DNA from: Paracoccus haematequi
GTDB taxonomy: Bacteria; Pseudomonadota; Alphaproteobacteria; Rhodobacterales; Rhodobacteraceae
Reading direction: 5' to 3'
Length of the DNA stretch: 64,000 nt
NCBI GenBank assembly: GCA_945881965.1
Contig: CAMCVS010000007.1
Location: 62,001 to 126,000 of the forward strand
The notes beneath the pieces were generated by a model, which saw only the letters and a program-made list of their open reading frames with translations, did no database searches and was not told the DNA's origin. Below, piece after piece: positions 36,659-45,518 of the stretch; positions within the stretch are counted from its first letter, which is position 1, and every line of letters begins with the position of its first letter. The position numbers were made by a program, and so were the translations under genes.

Positions 36659-37669
36659 ATGACCCGCACACCTGTCCTGCGCTTTACCGACCGTGGCTTT
36701 TACTGCGAGGCCGGGGATTTCTATGTCGATCCGTGGCGGCCCGTGCCCCGCGCGCTGGTCACGCATGGCCATTCCGACCACGCGCGCCCCGGCATGGCGG
36801 CCTATCTGGCCACCCATCAGGCGCTGCCCGTCATGCGGATGCGGTTGGGCGACATCACGGCGGATGGCATTGCCTATGGCGAACCCCGCCGAATCGGCGG
36901 GGCTACAGTCAGCTTCCATCCCGCAGGTCATGTGCCCGGATCGGCGCAGGTCCGGATCGAGGTGGCGGGCGAGGTCTGGGTGGTGTCCGGCGATTACAAG
37001 CTGGAGGATGACGGCGTGTCCGAGCCGTTCGCCCCGGTACCCTGCCACAGTTTTATCAGCGAATGCACCTTTGGCCTGCCGGTGTTCCGCTGGCGGCCCC
37101 AAGTTGAAACCGCCGCCAGCATTGCCGCGTGGTGGGCGGAAAATGCCGCTTTGGGGCGGGTGTCGATCCTTGGCGGCTATAGCCTTGGCAAGGCGCAGCG
37201 GCTCTTGGCGATGCTGGACCCCGACCAAGGCCCGATCCTGACCCATGCGGGCATCGCCAGCACCACCGATATCCTGCGCGCGCAGGGCTATGCCTTGCCG
37301 GAAACGCAGCGCATCATGCCTGATACGGATCGCAAATCCGCCGCTGGCGCGCTGATCCTGTGTCCGCCGGGCCTGTTGGGATCGCCGTGGGCGCGCCGCT
37401 TTGGGCCGGGGTCCGAGGCCTTTGCTTCGGGCTGGATGGCGCTGCGCGGCTTGCGGCGCAGGCGCGGCATGGACCGGGGGTTCGTGATTTCCGACCATGC
37501 CGACTGGCCGGGGCTGTTGTCGGCGATCGCGGCGACGGGCGCAGAAAACATATATCTGACGCATGGTTACACCGATACCTTCGCGCGATACCTGCGCGAG
37601 ACAGGGCACAACGCCACCGCGATCCAGACCGAATTTGCCGGTGAAGCACCAGATGAGGACGCGGCATGA
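36659..37669 (+). CDS. Ligase-associated DNA exonuclease (metallo-beta-lactamase fold)
   Basis: A 336-residue MBL/beta-CASP-type nuclease related to mRNA 3'-end processing factors. The metal-binding motif is VTHGHSDHARPGM, with further ligands in FHPAGHVPGSAQ and VSGDYKLEDDG, and VISDHADWPGLLSAI and YLTHGYTDTFARYL at the end. The stop overlaps the ATP-dependent ligase start (ATGA), the arrangement that gives this family its name; together they are thought to act in DNA interstrand crosslink or alkylation repair. Confidence 0.93.
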   Translation: MTRTPVLRFTDRGFYCEAGDFYVDPWRPVPRALVTHGHSDHARPGMAAYLATHQALPVMRMRLGDITADGIAYGEPRRIGGATVSFHPAGHVPGSAQVRIEVAGEVWVVSGDYKLEDDGVSEPFAPVPCHSFISECTFGLPVFRWRPQVETAASIAAWWAENAALGRVSILGGYSLGKAQRLLAMLDPDQGPILTHAGIASTTDILRAQGYALPETQRIMPDTDRKSAAGALILCPPGLLGSPWARRFGPGSEAFASGWMALRGLRRRRGMDRGFVISDHADWPGLLSAIAATGAENIYLTHGYTDTFARYLRETGHNATAIQTEFAGEAPDEDAA

Positions 37670-39255
37670 AGGCCTTTGCTGCGCTGTTTGCCGCGCTGGA
37701 CGGCACCACCGCGACCAATGCCAAGGTTGACGCGCTGGCCGCCTATCTGCGCACGGCCCCCGACGATGACCGGCTGTGGTGCGTGGCGCTGTTTTCAGGG
37801 CGCCGCCCGAAACGCGCGGTGACGACGACCCGGCTGACCGAATGGGCCACCGAACTGGCGGGCATCCCGCCGTGGCTGTTCACCGAATCCTATAGCGTGG
37901 TGGGCGATCTGGCCGAAACCATCGCGCATCTGCTGCCACCGCCCACACAGACGCGCGACCTGACCCTGACCCAGACGATTGCCGAGGTGCGCGCCTTGGC
38001 CGCGATGGACGACACCACCCGCCGCGCGCGCATCATCGCCCTGTGGGACGCGCTGCCCACCGACCAGCGGCTGGTGTTCAACAAATTGCTCACCGGCGGC
38101 TTTCGTCTTGGCCTGTCGCAAAAGCTGATGACGCGCGCGCTGGCCATGGCCACCGACACGCCCGAGGCAGACATCGCGCACCGCCTGATGGGCGACTGGA
38201 CGCCGGATACCACAACATTCGCCGCGCTGATCGCGGGCGACGGCACCGGCGATCTGTCGCGGCCCTATCCGTTCGCGCTGGCGCATGGGTTGGAAGGGGC
38301 CCCCGAGGCGCTTGGCCCCGCCGCCGATTGGCTGGCGGAATGGAAATGGGACGGTATCCGGGGCCAGTTGGTGCTGCGCGGCGGCGCGCATCACCTGTGG
38401 TCGCGCGGCGAGGATTTGCTGACCGACCGCTTTCCCGAATTTGCGGCGCTGCCGGATTTCCTGCCCCCCGGCACGGTGCTGGACGGTGAAATCGTCGCCT
38501 GGGGTGGTGCTGCCCCCCTGCCCTTTGCCGCGCTGCAAACCCGCATCGCGCGCAAGACGCTGACGAAAAAGGTGCTGGCGGACGCGCCCGCCGCCTTCCT
38601 TGCCTATGATCTGTTGGAACATGAGGGCCGCGACCTGCGCGATGCGTCCCTGTCCGACCGCCGCGCGCTGTTGACCGCCCTGCTGGCCCCCTTGCCCGCC
38701 GCGCTGCCGCTGCGCCTGTCGCCCGAAGTGGCGTTCACCGACTGGGCGATGCTCGCCGCCACCCGCGCCACCGCGCGCGACGCCACCGCCGAAGGCCTGA
38801 TGCTGAAACGCCGCGCCAGCCGCTATTTCATCGGGCGCAAGGTGGGCGATTGGTGGAAATGGAAACTCGACCCGCTGACCATCGACGCCGTGATGATCTA
38901 TGCGCAGGCGGGCCACGGGCGACGCGCCACGTTGTACACCGACTTCACCTTTGCAGTGCGCGACGGCAACGGGCTGGTGCCGTTCACCAAGGCCTATTCC
39001 GGCCTGACGGACGCCGAATTCCGCGAAATCACCACTTGGGTCCGCGCGCATACGCTGCAAAAATTCGGCCCCGTGCGCGCGGTGCCCGGCGAATTGGTGT
39101 TCGAGATCGCCTTTGAAGGCATCCAGGCCAGCCCGCGCCACAAATCCGGCGTGGCGCTGCGGTTTCCCCGCATCCTGCGCTGGCGGCGCGACAAGAAGCC
39201 GGATCAGGCCGATACGCTGGATCACCTGAAGGCGATGCTGGCGCAATATGGTTGA
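37666..39255 (+). CDS. ATP-dependent DNA ligase, cisplatin-damage-response type
   Basis: A 529-residue ligase. The adenylation motif I is EWKWDGIRGQ (catalytic Lys), followed by nucleotidyltransferase motifs VLDGEIVAW and GLMLKRRASRYFIGRKVGDW, then WWKWKLDPLTIDAVMIYAQA and an OB-fold domain. The N-terminal 200 residues form the DNA-binding helical domain. It differs from LigD in lacking polymerase and nuclease domains; the nuclease is the overlapping upstream gene. No Lhr helicase is adjacent here. Confidence 0.94.
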   Translation: MKAFAALFAALDGTTATNAKVDALAAYLRTAPDDDRLWCVALFSGRRPKRAVTTTRLTEWATELAGIPPWLFTESYSVVGDLAETIAHLLPPPTQTRDLTLTQTIAEVRALAAMDDTTRRARIIALWDALPTDQRLVFNKLLTGGFRLGLSQKLMTRALAMATDTPEADIAHRLMGDWTPDTTTFAALIAGDGTGDLSRPYPFALAHGLEGAPEALGPAADWLAEWKWDGIRGQLVLRGGAHHLWSRGEDLLTDRFPEFAALPDFLPPGTVLDGEIVAWGGAAPLPFAALQTRIARKTLTKKVLADAPAAFLAYDLLEHEGRDLRDASLSDRRALLTALLAPLPAALPLRLSPEVAFTDWAMLAATRATARDATAEGLMLKRRASRYFIGRKVGDWWKWKLDPLTIDAVMIYAQAGHGRRATLYTDFTFAVRDGNGLVPFTKAYSGLTDAEFREITTWVRAHTLQKFGPVRAVPGELVFEIAFEGIQASPRHKSGVALRFPRILRWRRDKKPDQADTLDHLKAMLAQYG

Positions 39256-39307
39256 GCCTGCGCGCCCCCGCGCCTATCTGTGACGCAACGCAATGAAAGG
39301 CCGCACC

Positions 39308-41113
39308 ATGATCGCTTATGACGCCAATGCCAGCCACGGTTCTGACGCTTTCGGCACCCTGCCGGAATGGGACCTGTCCGACCTGTATTCCGCGCCCGAC
39401 GCGCCGGAACTGCGGGCCGACATGGATTGGCTTGACGCGGAATGCGCCCGCTTCGCCGCCGATTACGAAGGCAAGCTGGCCACATTGGACGCGGCGGCCT
39501 TTCTGGAATGCGTGCAGCGCAACGAGGCGATCAGCACCAAGGCGGGGCGCATCATGTCCTATGCGGGGCTGCGCTATTACCAACTGACCGTGGATGGCAC
39601 CCGCGCCAAATTCCTGTCCGACGCGCAGGAACGGGTGACAAATGCCACCACGCCCTTGGTGTTTTTCACGCTGGAACTGAACCGGCTGGACGATGACCAT
39701 CTGACCGGCCTGTTCGCCGCCAATGCGGACCTCGCCCGTTACAAGCCGGTGTTCGACCGCATCCGCGCGATGAAGCCCTACCAACTGTCCGACGAGATGG
39801 AGAAATTCCTGCACGACATGGGCGTGGTGGGCGATGCCTGGGAACGGCTGTTCGATGAAACCATCGCAGGGCTTGGCTTCGAGGTGAACGGCGAACCCCT
39901 GACCATCGAAGGCACGCTGAACCTGTTGACCGACCCGGAACGCGCGAAACGCGAGGCGGCGGCGCGCGAACTGGCCCGCGTGTTCGACGCCAATATCAAG
40001 ACCTTTGCCCGCGTCCACAACACGCAGGCCAAGGAAAAAGAGGTGATGGACCGCTGGCGCAAGATGCCCACGCCGCAGACCGGCCGCCACCTGTCGAACG
40101 ATGTGGAACCCGAGGTGGTGCAGGCGCTGCGTGATGCCGTGGTCGCGGCCTACCCGCGCCTGTCGCATCGGTATTATGAGTTGAAACGCAAGTGGCTGGG
40201 GCTGGACCGGATGCAGGTCTGGGACCGCAACGCGCCCCTGCCGATCGAGGAACCCCGCGTGGTGGATTGGCCCACGGCGCAGGCGCTGGTGCTGGACGCC
40301 TACGGCGCGTTTGACCCGCGCATGGCTGACCTCGCCCGCCCGTTCTTTGACCGCGGCTGGATCGACGCAGGCGTGAAACCCGGCAAAGCCCCCGGCGCCT
40401 TTGCCCATCCGACCGTCACCGAGGTGCATCCCTATGTGATGCTGAACTATCTTGGCAAACCGCGCGACGTGATGACGCTGGCGCATGAACTGGGGCACGG
40501 CGTGCATCAGGTGCTGGCCGCAGGCCAGGGCGAAATGCTGTCGTCCACGCCGCTGACGCTGGCCGAAACCGCATCCGTCTTCGGTGAAATGCTGACCTTC
40601 CGCACGCTCTTGGACCGCGCCAAAACCCAAGCCGAACGCAAGACGCTGCTGGCGGGCAAGGTCGAGGACATGATCAACACCGTCGTCCGCCAGATCGCGT
40701 TCTATGATTTCGAATGCAAACTGCACGCCGCGCGCCGCGAGGGCGAATTGACCCCCGAGGATATCGGGCAGTTGTGGATGTCCGTGCAGGCGCAATCGCT
40801 GGGCCCGGCGTTTGATTTCATGGCCGGGTATGAAACCTTCTGGGCCTATATCCCGCATTTCGTCCATTCGCCGTTCTACGTCTATGCCTATGCCTTCGGC
40901 GACGGGTTGGTGAATGCGCTTTACGCCGCATATCAGGACGCCCCCGAGGGGTTCCAGGAGAAATACTTTGACATGCTGAAGGCCGGCGGATCGAAACATC
41001 ACCGCGAGCTTTTGGCCCCCTTCGGACTGGACGCGTCCGATCCAAGGTTCTGGGACAAGGGGCTGAGCATGATCGAAGGCTTCATCGACGAGCTGGAGGC
41101 GATGGAGGGGTGA
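39308..41113 (+). CDS. pepF: M3-family oligoendopeptidase (PepF type)
   Basis: A 601-residue zinc peptidase of the M3B clan. Zinc site LAHELGHGVHQ with the third ligand Glu in LAETASVFGEM; helical N-terminal part LPEWDLSDLYSAPDAPELRA. It cleaves short peptides in the cytoplasm. ATG 39308 has AAGG seven nt upstream; the in-frame ATG five codons earlier contains that site and is unlikely. It is preceded by a 52-bp gap after the ligase and ends convergently with a capsule-type gene at a shared hairpin. Confidence 0.94.
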   Translation: MIAYDANASHGSDAFGTLPEWDLSDLYSAPDAPELRADMDWLDAECARFAADYEGKLATLDAAAFLECVQRNEAISTKAGRIMSYAGLRYYQLTVDGTRAKFLSDAQERVTNATTPLVFFTLELNRLDDDHLTGLFAANADLARYKPVFDRIRAMKPYQLSDEMEKFLHDMGVVGDAWERLFDETIAGLGFEVNGEPLTIEGTLNLLTDPERAKREAAARELARVFDANIKTFARVHNTQAKEKEVMDRWRKMPTPQTGRHLSNDVEPEVVQALRDAVVAAYPRLSHRYYELKRKWLGLDRMQVWDRNAPLPIEEPRVVDWPTAQALVLDAYGAFDPRMADLARPFFDRGWIDAGVKPGKAPGAFAHPTVTEVHPYVMLNYLGKPRDVMTLAHELGHGVHQVLAAGQGEMLSSTPLTLAETASVFGEMLTFRTLLDRAKTQAERKTLLAGKVEDMINTVVRQIAFYDFECKLHAARREGELTPEDIGQLWMSVQAQSLGPAFDFMAGYETFWAYIPHFVHSPFYVYAYAFGDGLVNALYAAYQDAPEGFQEKYFDMLKAGGSKHHRELLAPFGLDASDPRFWDKGLSMIEGFIDELEAMEG

Positions 41114-41114
41114 A

Positions 41115-41134
41115 GGTGGGTGAAATCACCCACC
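41115..41134. terminator. Shared hairpin between convergent pepF and capsule-type gene
   Basis: GGTGGGTGA/TCACCCACC, a perfect 9-bp stem with almost no loop (5-nt after opening), fills the 21 bases between the two stop codons. No T-run on either side, so termination would need Rho, or it may protect both 3' ends. Confidence 0.6.
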
Positions 41135-42043
41135 CTACGCCCCCACCCGCGCCAGAAACCGGTCCACCAGATCGCCCGCCCCGGCGTTCAGGCACATCTG
41201 CCCGAAATACCACCACAGGAACCCGTCGTAGTCCATCTGAGGCGCGGGCGCGCGCAGCGCCGCCACCAGCGCCTCCACATCCCGCGCCGTGACCGCCACG
41301 TGGTGAAAATCCGCCCGCCCGCACAGGATCACCGGGCGGGGATGGACAAAGGCCTCGATCCCCACGGCGGAATTGATCGTCACCACGCGGTCGGCTGCGA
41401 CGATCACATCGTGGATATTGGCCAGCGTCACCACCATCTGCGGGAACTGCGCCGCCATCGCCTCTAGCCTGTCCCCGGTCGCGGGGTCGAAATCCAGCGG
41501 GTGCGGTTTGACCAGAACCGGCCCCGCGACACAGCGCAGCACAGTGTCCAGCATCGTCCAGCGGTCGACCCAGACCGTTTCTCCCTGCGCGCGGCTGGCT
41601 TCGGCCTGCAGGAACACCGCCGCCCTCGCGCGCGGCAGGGCCACCACCTCGGCAGGCTGGCCATAGCGCGAGGTCCGCCCCGCCACCAGCCGCTGCCGCA
41701 GCCGCTGCGCAAACCGCCGCGCCGCGCCCCGGTCTACCGCAGGCATGGCCATCCCGCCGATGGACGAAAACGCCCGGATGCCATCCCGGTCCAGATGCCA
41801 GAACGGATAGACATAGGCGATCCCGGCATTCCACGCGCGCGGGTGCCGCACCCGGCCATGATTGACCACGTGCAGCCCCGGCATCGCGTCGATCCGATCT
41901 GCCAGACCATCGCGGTCAATCGTTACCGCGCGCCAATCCCGCCCGCGCGTCGTCAGCCCCGCTGTGATCCTGGCATAGAACGGCAGCATCCGCGCCGGAT
42001 CAGCCACCCATTCGGCGGGCCAGTGAAAGATGATCGGGTCCAT
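41135..42043 (-). CDS. Capsular polysaccharide biosynthesis-type protein (KpsS/KpsC-like)
   Basis: A 302-residue protein starting MDPIIFHWPAEWVADPARML. The segments VLVKPHPLDFDPATGD and VVTINSAVGIEAFVHPRPVI are the nucleotide-sugar-binding signature of the capsule Kps/LipB family, where Kdo linker transferases belong. KpsS-like protein at 62101 shows the same VIKAHPLEDG and VTVNSTAAQQVL pattern. It is isolated from other capsule genes here. ATG 42043 was preferred to an earlier in-frame ATG. Substrate is unknown. Confidence 0.78.
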   Translation of the reverse strand: MDPIIFHWPAEWVADPARMLPFYARITAGLTTRGRDWRAVTIDRDGLADRIDAMPGLHVVNHGRVRHPRAWNAGIAYVYPFWHLDRDGIRAFSSIGGMAMPAVDRGAARRFAQRLRQRLVAGRTSRYGQPAEVVALPRARAAVFLQAEASRAQGETVWVDRWTMLDTVLRCVAGPVLVKPHPLDFDPATGDRLEAMAAQFPQMVVTLANIHDVIVAADRVVTINSAVGIEAFVHPRPVILCGRADFHHVAVTARDVEALVAALRAPAPQMDYDGFLWWYFGQMCLNAGAGDLVDRFLARVGA

Positions 42044-42082
42044 CCCAGCCTCATGCCACGCCCAAAAAGGCACCGCCACCCC

Positions 42083-42138
42083 GGCTTCTTCGGTTCCTAA
42101 CTATCCTGGGGGGTCAGGGGGGCTAGCCCCCCTGCTTT
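42083..42138. repeat. Palindromic intergenic element, half copy
   Basis: Contains the right-arm motif GGCTTCTTCGGTTCC with TAACTATCCTGGGG (42083-42111) seen in the elements at 17952 and 61075, here without its left partner. AGGGGGGCTAGCCCCCCT (42116-42133) follows, a perfect 18-bp palindrome. It lies between rpoH and the capsule-type gene; a second GGGGGGCTCGCC block follows to about 42160. Confidence 0.75.
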
Positions 42139-42199
42139 GGCGTGGTCAGGGGGGCTCGCCCGGCTGCTTTTGTCCGGTCAGGAGGGCTTGCAACACCTC

Positions 42200-43096
42200 T
42201 CAAGCCGGTTCCAGCATCCCCTTGGCGCGGGCCAGTTCGGTCATCCGGGTTTGCAGCTTTTCAAAGGCCCGCACCTCGATCTGGCGGATACGCTCGCGGC
42301 TGACGTCATAGCGGGCGGACAGGTCTTCCAGCGTTACGGTCACTTCGCTCAGCCGCCGCTGGGTCAGGATATCGCGTTCACGCTCGTTCAGCACATCCAT
42401 CGCCTGGGTCAACAGCGCGCGGCGCGCGTCCAATTCGTCGCGGGCCTCGTAATCGCCGGCCTGATCGGCGTCCTCGTCTTCCAGCCAATCCTGCCATTGC
42501 ATCGTGCCTTCGCCGTCCGACCCGACCGTGGCGTTCAGCGAGCTGTCGCCGCCTGACAGGCGGCGGTTCATGCTGACCACCTCGTCTTCGGTCACGCCCA
42601 GATCATGCGCAATCTTGGCGACATGTTCGGGGCGCAGGTCGCCTTCTTCCAGCGCGCCGATCCGCGCCTTGGCCTTGCGCAGGTTGAAAAACAGCTTTTT
42701 CTGCGCGGACGTTGTCCCCAGTTTCACCAAGGACCACGACCGCAGGATATATTCCTGGATCGACGCCCGGATCCACCACATCGCATAGGTCGCAAGCCGG
42801 AACCCGCGTTCCGGGTCGAACCGTTTGACCGCCTGCATCAGGCCCACGTTGGCTTCGGAAATCACCTCGGCCTGCGGCAGGCCATAGCCGCGATAGCCCA
42901 TGGCGATCTTGGCCGCCAGCCGCAGATGCGAGGTCACCATGCGGTGCGCGGCGACGGTATCGCCATCTTCGACCCAGCGTTTCGCCAGCATGTATTCTTC
43001 TTCGGGTTCCAGCAGGGGAAACTTGCGGATTTCCTGCAAATACCGGTTCAGACCACCTTCGGGTGAGGGTGCGGGCAGATTGGCATAGCTGCTCAT
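42200..43096 (-). CDS. rpoH: RNA polymerase heat-shock sigma factor RpoH
   Basis: A 298-residue sigma-70-family protein. Region 2 contains LRLAAKIAMGYRGYGLPQAE and FDPERGFRLATYAMWWIRAS; the RpoH box QKKLFFNLRKAK identifies the heat-shock type; region 4 HTH is SARYDVSRERIRQIEVRAFE. ATG 43096 is preceded by GAGG at about five nt. Alphaproteobacteria often have two or more RpoH; only one is here. The leader contains an inverted repeat (43142-43170) that could fold over the upstream mRNA. Confidence 0.95.
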   Translation of the reverse strand: MSSYANLPAPSPEGGLNRYLQEIRKFPLLEPEEEYMLAKRWVEDGDTVAAHRMVTSHLRLAAKIAMGYRGYGLPQAEVISEANVGLMQAVKRFDPERGFRLATYAMWWIRASIQEYILRSWSLVKLGTTSAQKKLFFNLRKAKARIGALEEGDLRPEHVAKIAHDLGVTEDEVVSMNRRLSGGDSSLNATVGSDGEGTMQWQDWLEDEDADQAGDYEARDELDARRALLTQAMDVLNERERDILTQRRLSEVTVTLEDLSARYDVSRERIRQIEVRAFEKLQTRMTELARAKGMLEPA

Positions 43097-43141
43097 GGAG
43101 GCCTCGCGAATGTTTATGGGCTTAACTTGTGATGTAAGGCT

Positions 43142-43170
43142 GGTTCCGGCGCGTTTCAAGCACCGGAACC
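43142..43170 (-). promoter_or_regulatory. Inverted repeat upstream of rpoH
   Basis: Perfect 8-bp arms GGTTCCGG (43142-43149) and CCGGAACC (43163-43170) with a 13-nt spacer that reads TGCTTGAAACGCG on the minus strand; CTTGAA matches the -35 of heat-shock promoters. It begins 46 bp before the ATG. It could be an operator or, if transcribed, a leader hairpin. Confidence 0.45.
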
Positions 43171-43281
43171 CGACAGGATGAACGGATCGTAAACGAATTT
43201 CTGTCGGGTCACGCAGGCTATGACAGAGGGTTCACGCAACCGTGCAACCTGCATCAGCGCCGCCCTGCGACAGATGCGCGG

Positions 43282-45261
43282 TCAGATCGGCACGCGTTCG
43301 CCCAATTCCACCACACGGTCGCGCGGCAGGTGATAGAACTCGGTCGGATCGGCCGAAAACCGCGCCAGCGTGGCAAAGGCCGAATCCGCCAGCCGTTCCA
43401 ACCCGGTGCCCGTCGCGACCGGACGGCGACGCCCCAGAAAGAAGGTGGTCGCCATCACGTCGAATTTCAGACCGGCGCGGCGGGCATGCACCATCGCGCG
43501 CGACACGTTCGGCGTTTCCATGAACCCGAACCGCAGCGTCAGCCGCGCGAAATGTCCGGCGATCAGGTCGAACTGGGCCCGTTCCGTGGCGGTCGCAAAC
43601 GGGACACGCAATGTCTCGACAGTCAGGATGATGGTCTGGTCATGCAGCACACGGTTGTGTTTCAGATTGTGCAGCAGCGCAGAGGGCACCATGTCCGGGT
43701 CGGACGTCAGGAAAAATGCCGTGCCCGGCACGATATGCACGGAACTCGATTGCATCGCGACGACAAAGGTATCCATCCGCACGGCGGTTTTCAGCACCCT
43801 TGCCTTGACCAGTTGTGTGCCGCGCCACCACAGCCACATCAGCGCGGTCAGCGCCAGCGCGATCAGCACCGGCACATAGCCGCCGTCCGCGATCTTGGTC
43901 AGGTTGGCGGCCAGAAACACTAGCTCGGCCGCCGCCACGGGCGCGACCAGCAGAAGCACCAGCCAGACCGACATCCGGTAGCCGTGGATCAACAGCAGCG
44001 CTGCCAAGACCGTGGTCAGCACCATCGTGCCGGTCACGGCAATGCCATAGGCCGAGGCCAGCGCGCTGGACGATCCGAACGACAACACCAGCGCGATCAC
44101 GCCAGCCAGCAGCAACCAGTTGACGGTGCCGATATAGATCTGCCCCGACTGGTTCTGGGCGGTGTGCCGAATGATCAGGCGCGGCAGAAAGCCCAGTTGA
44201 ACCGCCCCGCGCGCCATCGAAAACGCGCCGGAAATCACCGCCTGCGAGGCGATCACCGTGGCCGCTGTCGCCAGTATCACCAGACCGGGCAACAATGCCT
44301 CGGGGGCCATCGCGAAAAACGCGTTCTCGGCCAGTTCGGGATGCGCCAGCACCATCGCGCCTTGCCCCAGGTAATTCAGCACCAGCGCGGGCATCACCAA
44401 CCCGAACCACGCCGCAGTGATCGGCCGCCGTCCGAAATGGCCCAGATCGGCATAAAGCGCCTCGCCCCCCGTCACCGCCAGAAAAACCGCGCCCAGCACC
44501 ATAAAGGCAACGCTGGGGTGGTTGATCAGGAAACTTGCCGCCCAATACGGGTTCACCGACGCTAAAACGCCGGGATATTCCAGCATGTGCCAAATGCCCA
44601 ACCCGGCCAGCACCAGAAACCATAACCCGGTCACCGGGCCAAACAGCCGCGCCACCCGCGCCGTGCCGCCGCGCTGCACCAGAAACAGCGCGAAGATGAT
44701 CGCCAGCGTCACCGGCAAAACGACCCGTTCAAGCGAGGGCACGACAAGGCCCATGCCCTCGACCGCCGACAGCACCGAAATCGCAGGCGTGATCGCGGCG
44801 TCCCCCGCAAACAGCGCAGCCCCCGCCATGGCCAGAAACAGCACCGGGATCGACCGTTTGCCGATGGCCAGCCGCACCAGCGTGTACAGGGCCAGAATAC
44901 CGCCCTCGCCCCGGTTGTCGGCGCGCAACAGCACAAACACGTATTTCACCGTCACGATCAGAACCAGCGTCCAGATCAGCAATGACAGCAGACCCAGCAC
45001 TTCGGGCCGTCCGGGTTCGCCCCCCGTCGCCCTCAACGCCTCACGAAACGCATAGATCGGCGAGGTGCCGATATCGCCGTAAACCACCCCGACAGCACCA
45101 AGCGTCAGCGCCGCAAAGCCTGCCTGCTGACGCGCCACGTCCGCGTTTTCCGGCGGGGGCTCATCGTGCAGGAAATCCGCGATATCCAACGCGCCTTCGT
45201 CCTGCGGGGTTGCGGGAACCAACGCGCCACTGCGCAACTGATCCATGATATCAGGGGGCAT
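43282..45261 (-). CDS. kup: Low-affinity potassium transporter Kup
   Basis: A 659-residue membrane protein. After a polar N-terminus of about 45 residues, the Kup signature GAVGVVYGDIGTSPIYAFRE opens the first helix; about 12 helices run to residue 460 (including SALASAYGIAVTGTMVLTTV), then a cytoplasmic tail of about 180 residues. It is a K+/H+ symporter. ATG 45261 is preceded by AAGGA at about nine nt; a later in-frame ATG (45246) is less supported. It lies 185 bp from rpoH, with which it might be co-transcribed only weakly. Confidence 0.94.
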   Translation of the reverse strand: MPPDIMDQLRSGALVPATPQDEGALDIADFLHDEPPPENADVARQQAGFAALTLGAVGVVYGDIGTSPIYAFREALRATGGEPGRPEVLGLLSLLIWTLVLIVTVKYVFVLLRADNRGEGGILALYTLVRLAIGKRSIPVLFLAMAGAALFAGDAAITPAISVLSAVEGMGLVVPSLERVVLPVTLAIIFALFLVQRGGTARVARLFGPVTGLWFLVLAGLGIWHMLEYPGVLASVNPYWAASFLINHPSVAFMVLGAVFLAVTGGEALYADLGHFGRRPITAAWFGLVMPALVLNYLGQGAMVLAHPELAENAFFAMAPEALLPGLVILATAATVIASQAVISGAFSMARGAVQLGFLPRLIIRHTAQNQSGQIYIGTVNWLLLAGVIALVLSFGSSSALASAYGIAVTGTMVLTTVLAALLLIHGYRMSVWLVLLLVAPVAAAELVFLAANLTKIADGGYVPVLIALALTALMWLWWRGTQLVKARVLKTAVRMDTFVVAMQSSSVHIVPGTAFFLTSDPDMVPSALLHNLKHNRVLHDQTIILTVETLRVPFATATERAQFDLIAGHFARLTLRFGFMETPNVSRAMVHARRAGLKFDVMATTFFLGRRRPVATGTGLERLADSAFATLARFSADPTEFYHLPRDRVVELGERVPI

Positions 45262-45323
45262 CGGATCATTCCTTGAATGATGACTGTGTTTGCAATTGGG
45301 GTTTTCAGGCGATTTGGGGGGGG

Positions 45324-45393
45324 TGACACGAACCTTGGCCGACATTTCAGCCATGTGGCCCCGCGTCCGGGTTTACAGGCCGAGTTCGTGTCA
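45324..45393 (-). promoter_or_regulatory. Long-range inverted repeat in the kup upstream region
   Basis: Perfect 10-bp arms TGACACGAAC (45324-45333) and GTTCGTGTCA (45384-45393), 50 bp apart, each flanked inside by GGCC (45337-45340 and 45378-45381 region). It lies 63-132 bp before the kup ATG. It is either a looped operator pair or a long leader stem. Confidence 0.5.
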
Positions 45394-45518
45394 ATGCGTC
45401 CTTGAGGACAGTTGCGAAAACTCCGCATCGTTACCGTCGTGGCGGCAATCATCAAGTGTTAATGCGAACACGGCGATGTTTCAACTCGTTTCTGCGCGCG
45501 TGATGCGGCAGCGCAGCG

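Noticed and set aside
39029-41002. 657-codon minus-strand open frame opposite pepF
   Set aside because: pepF has a full catalytic motif set; the minus frame has none and is His/Gln/Arg-biased.
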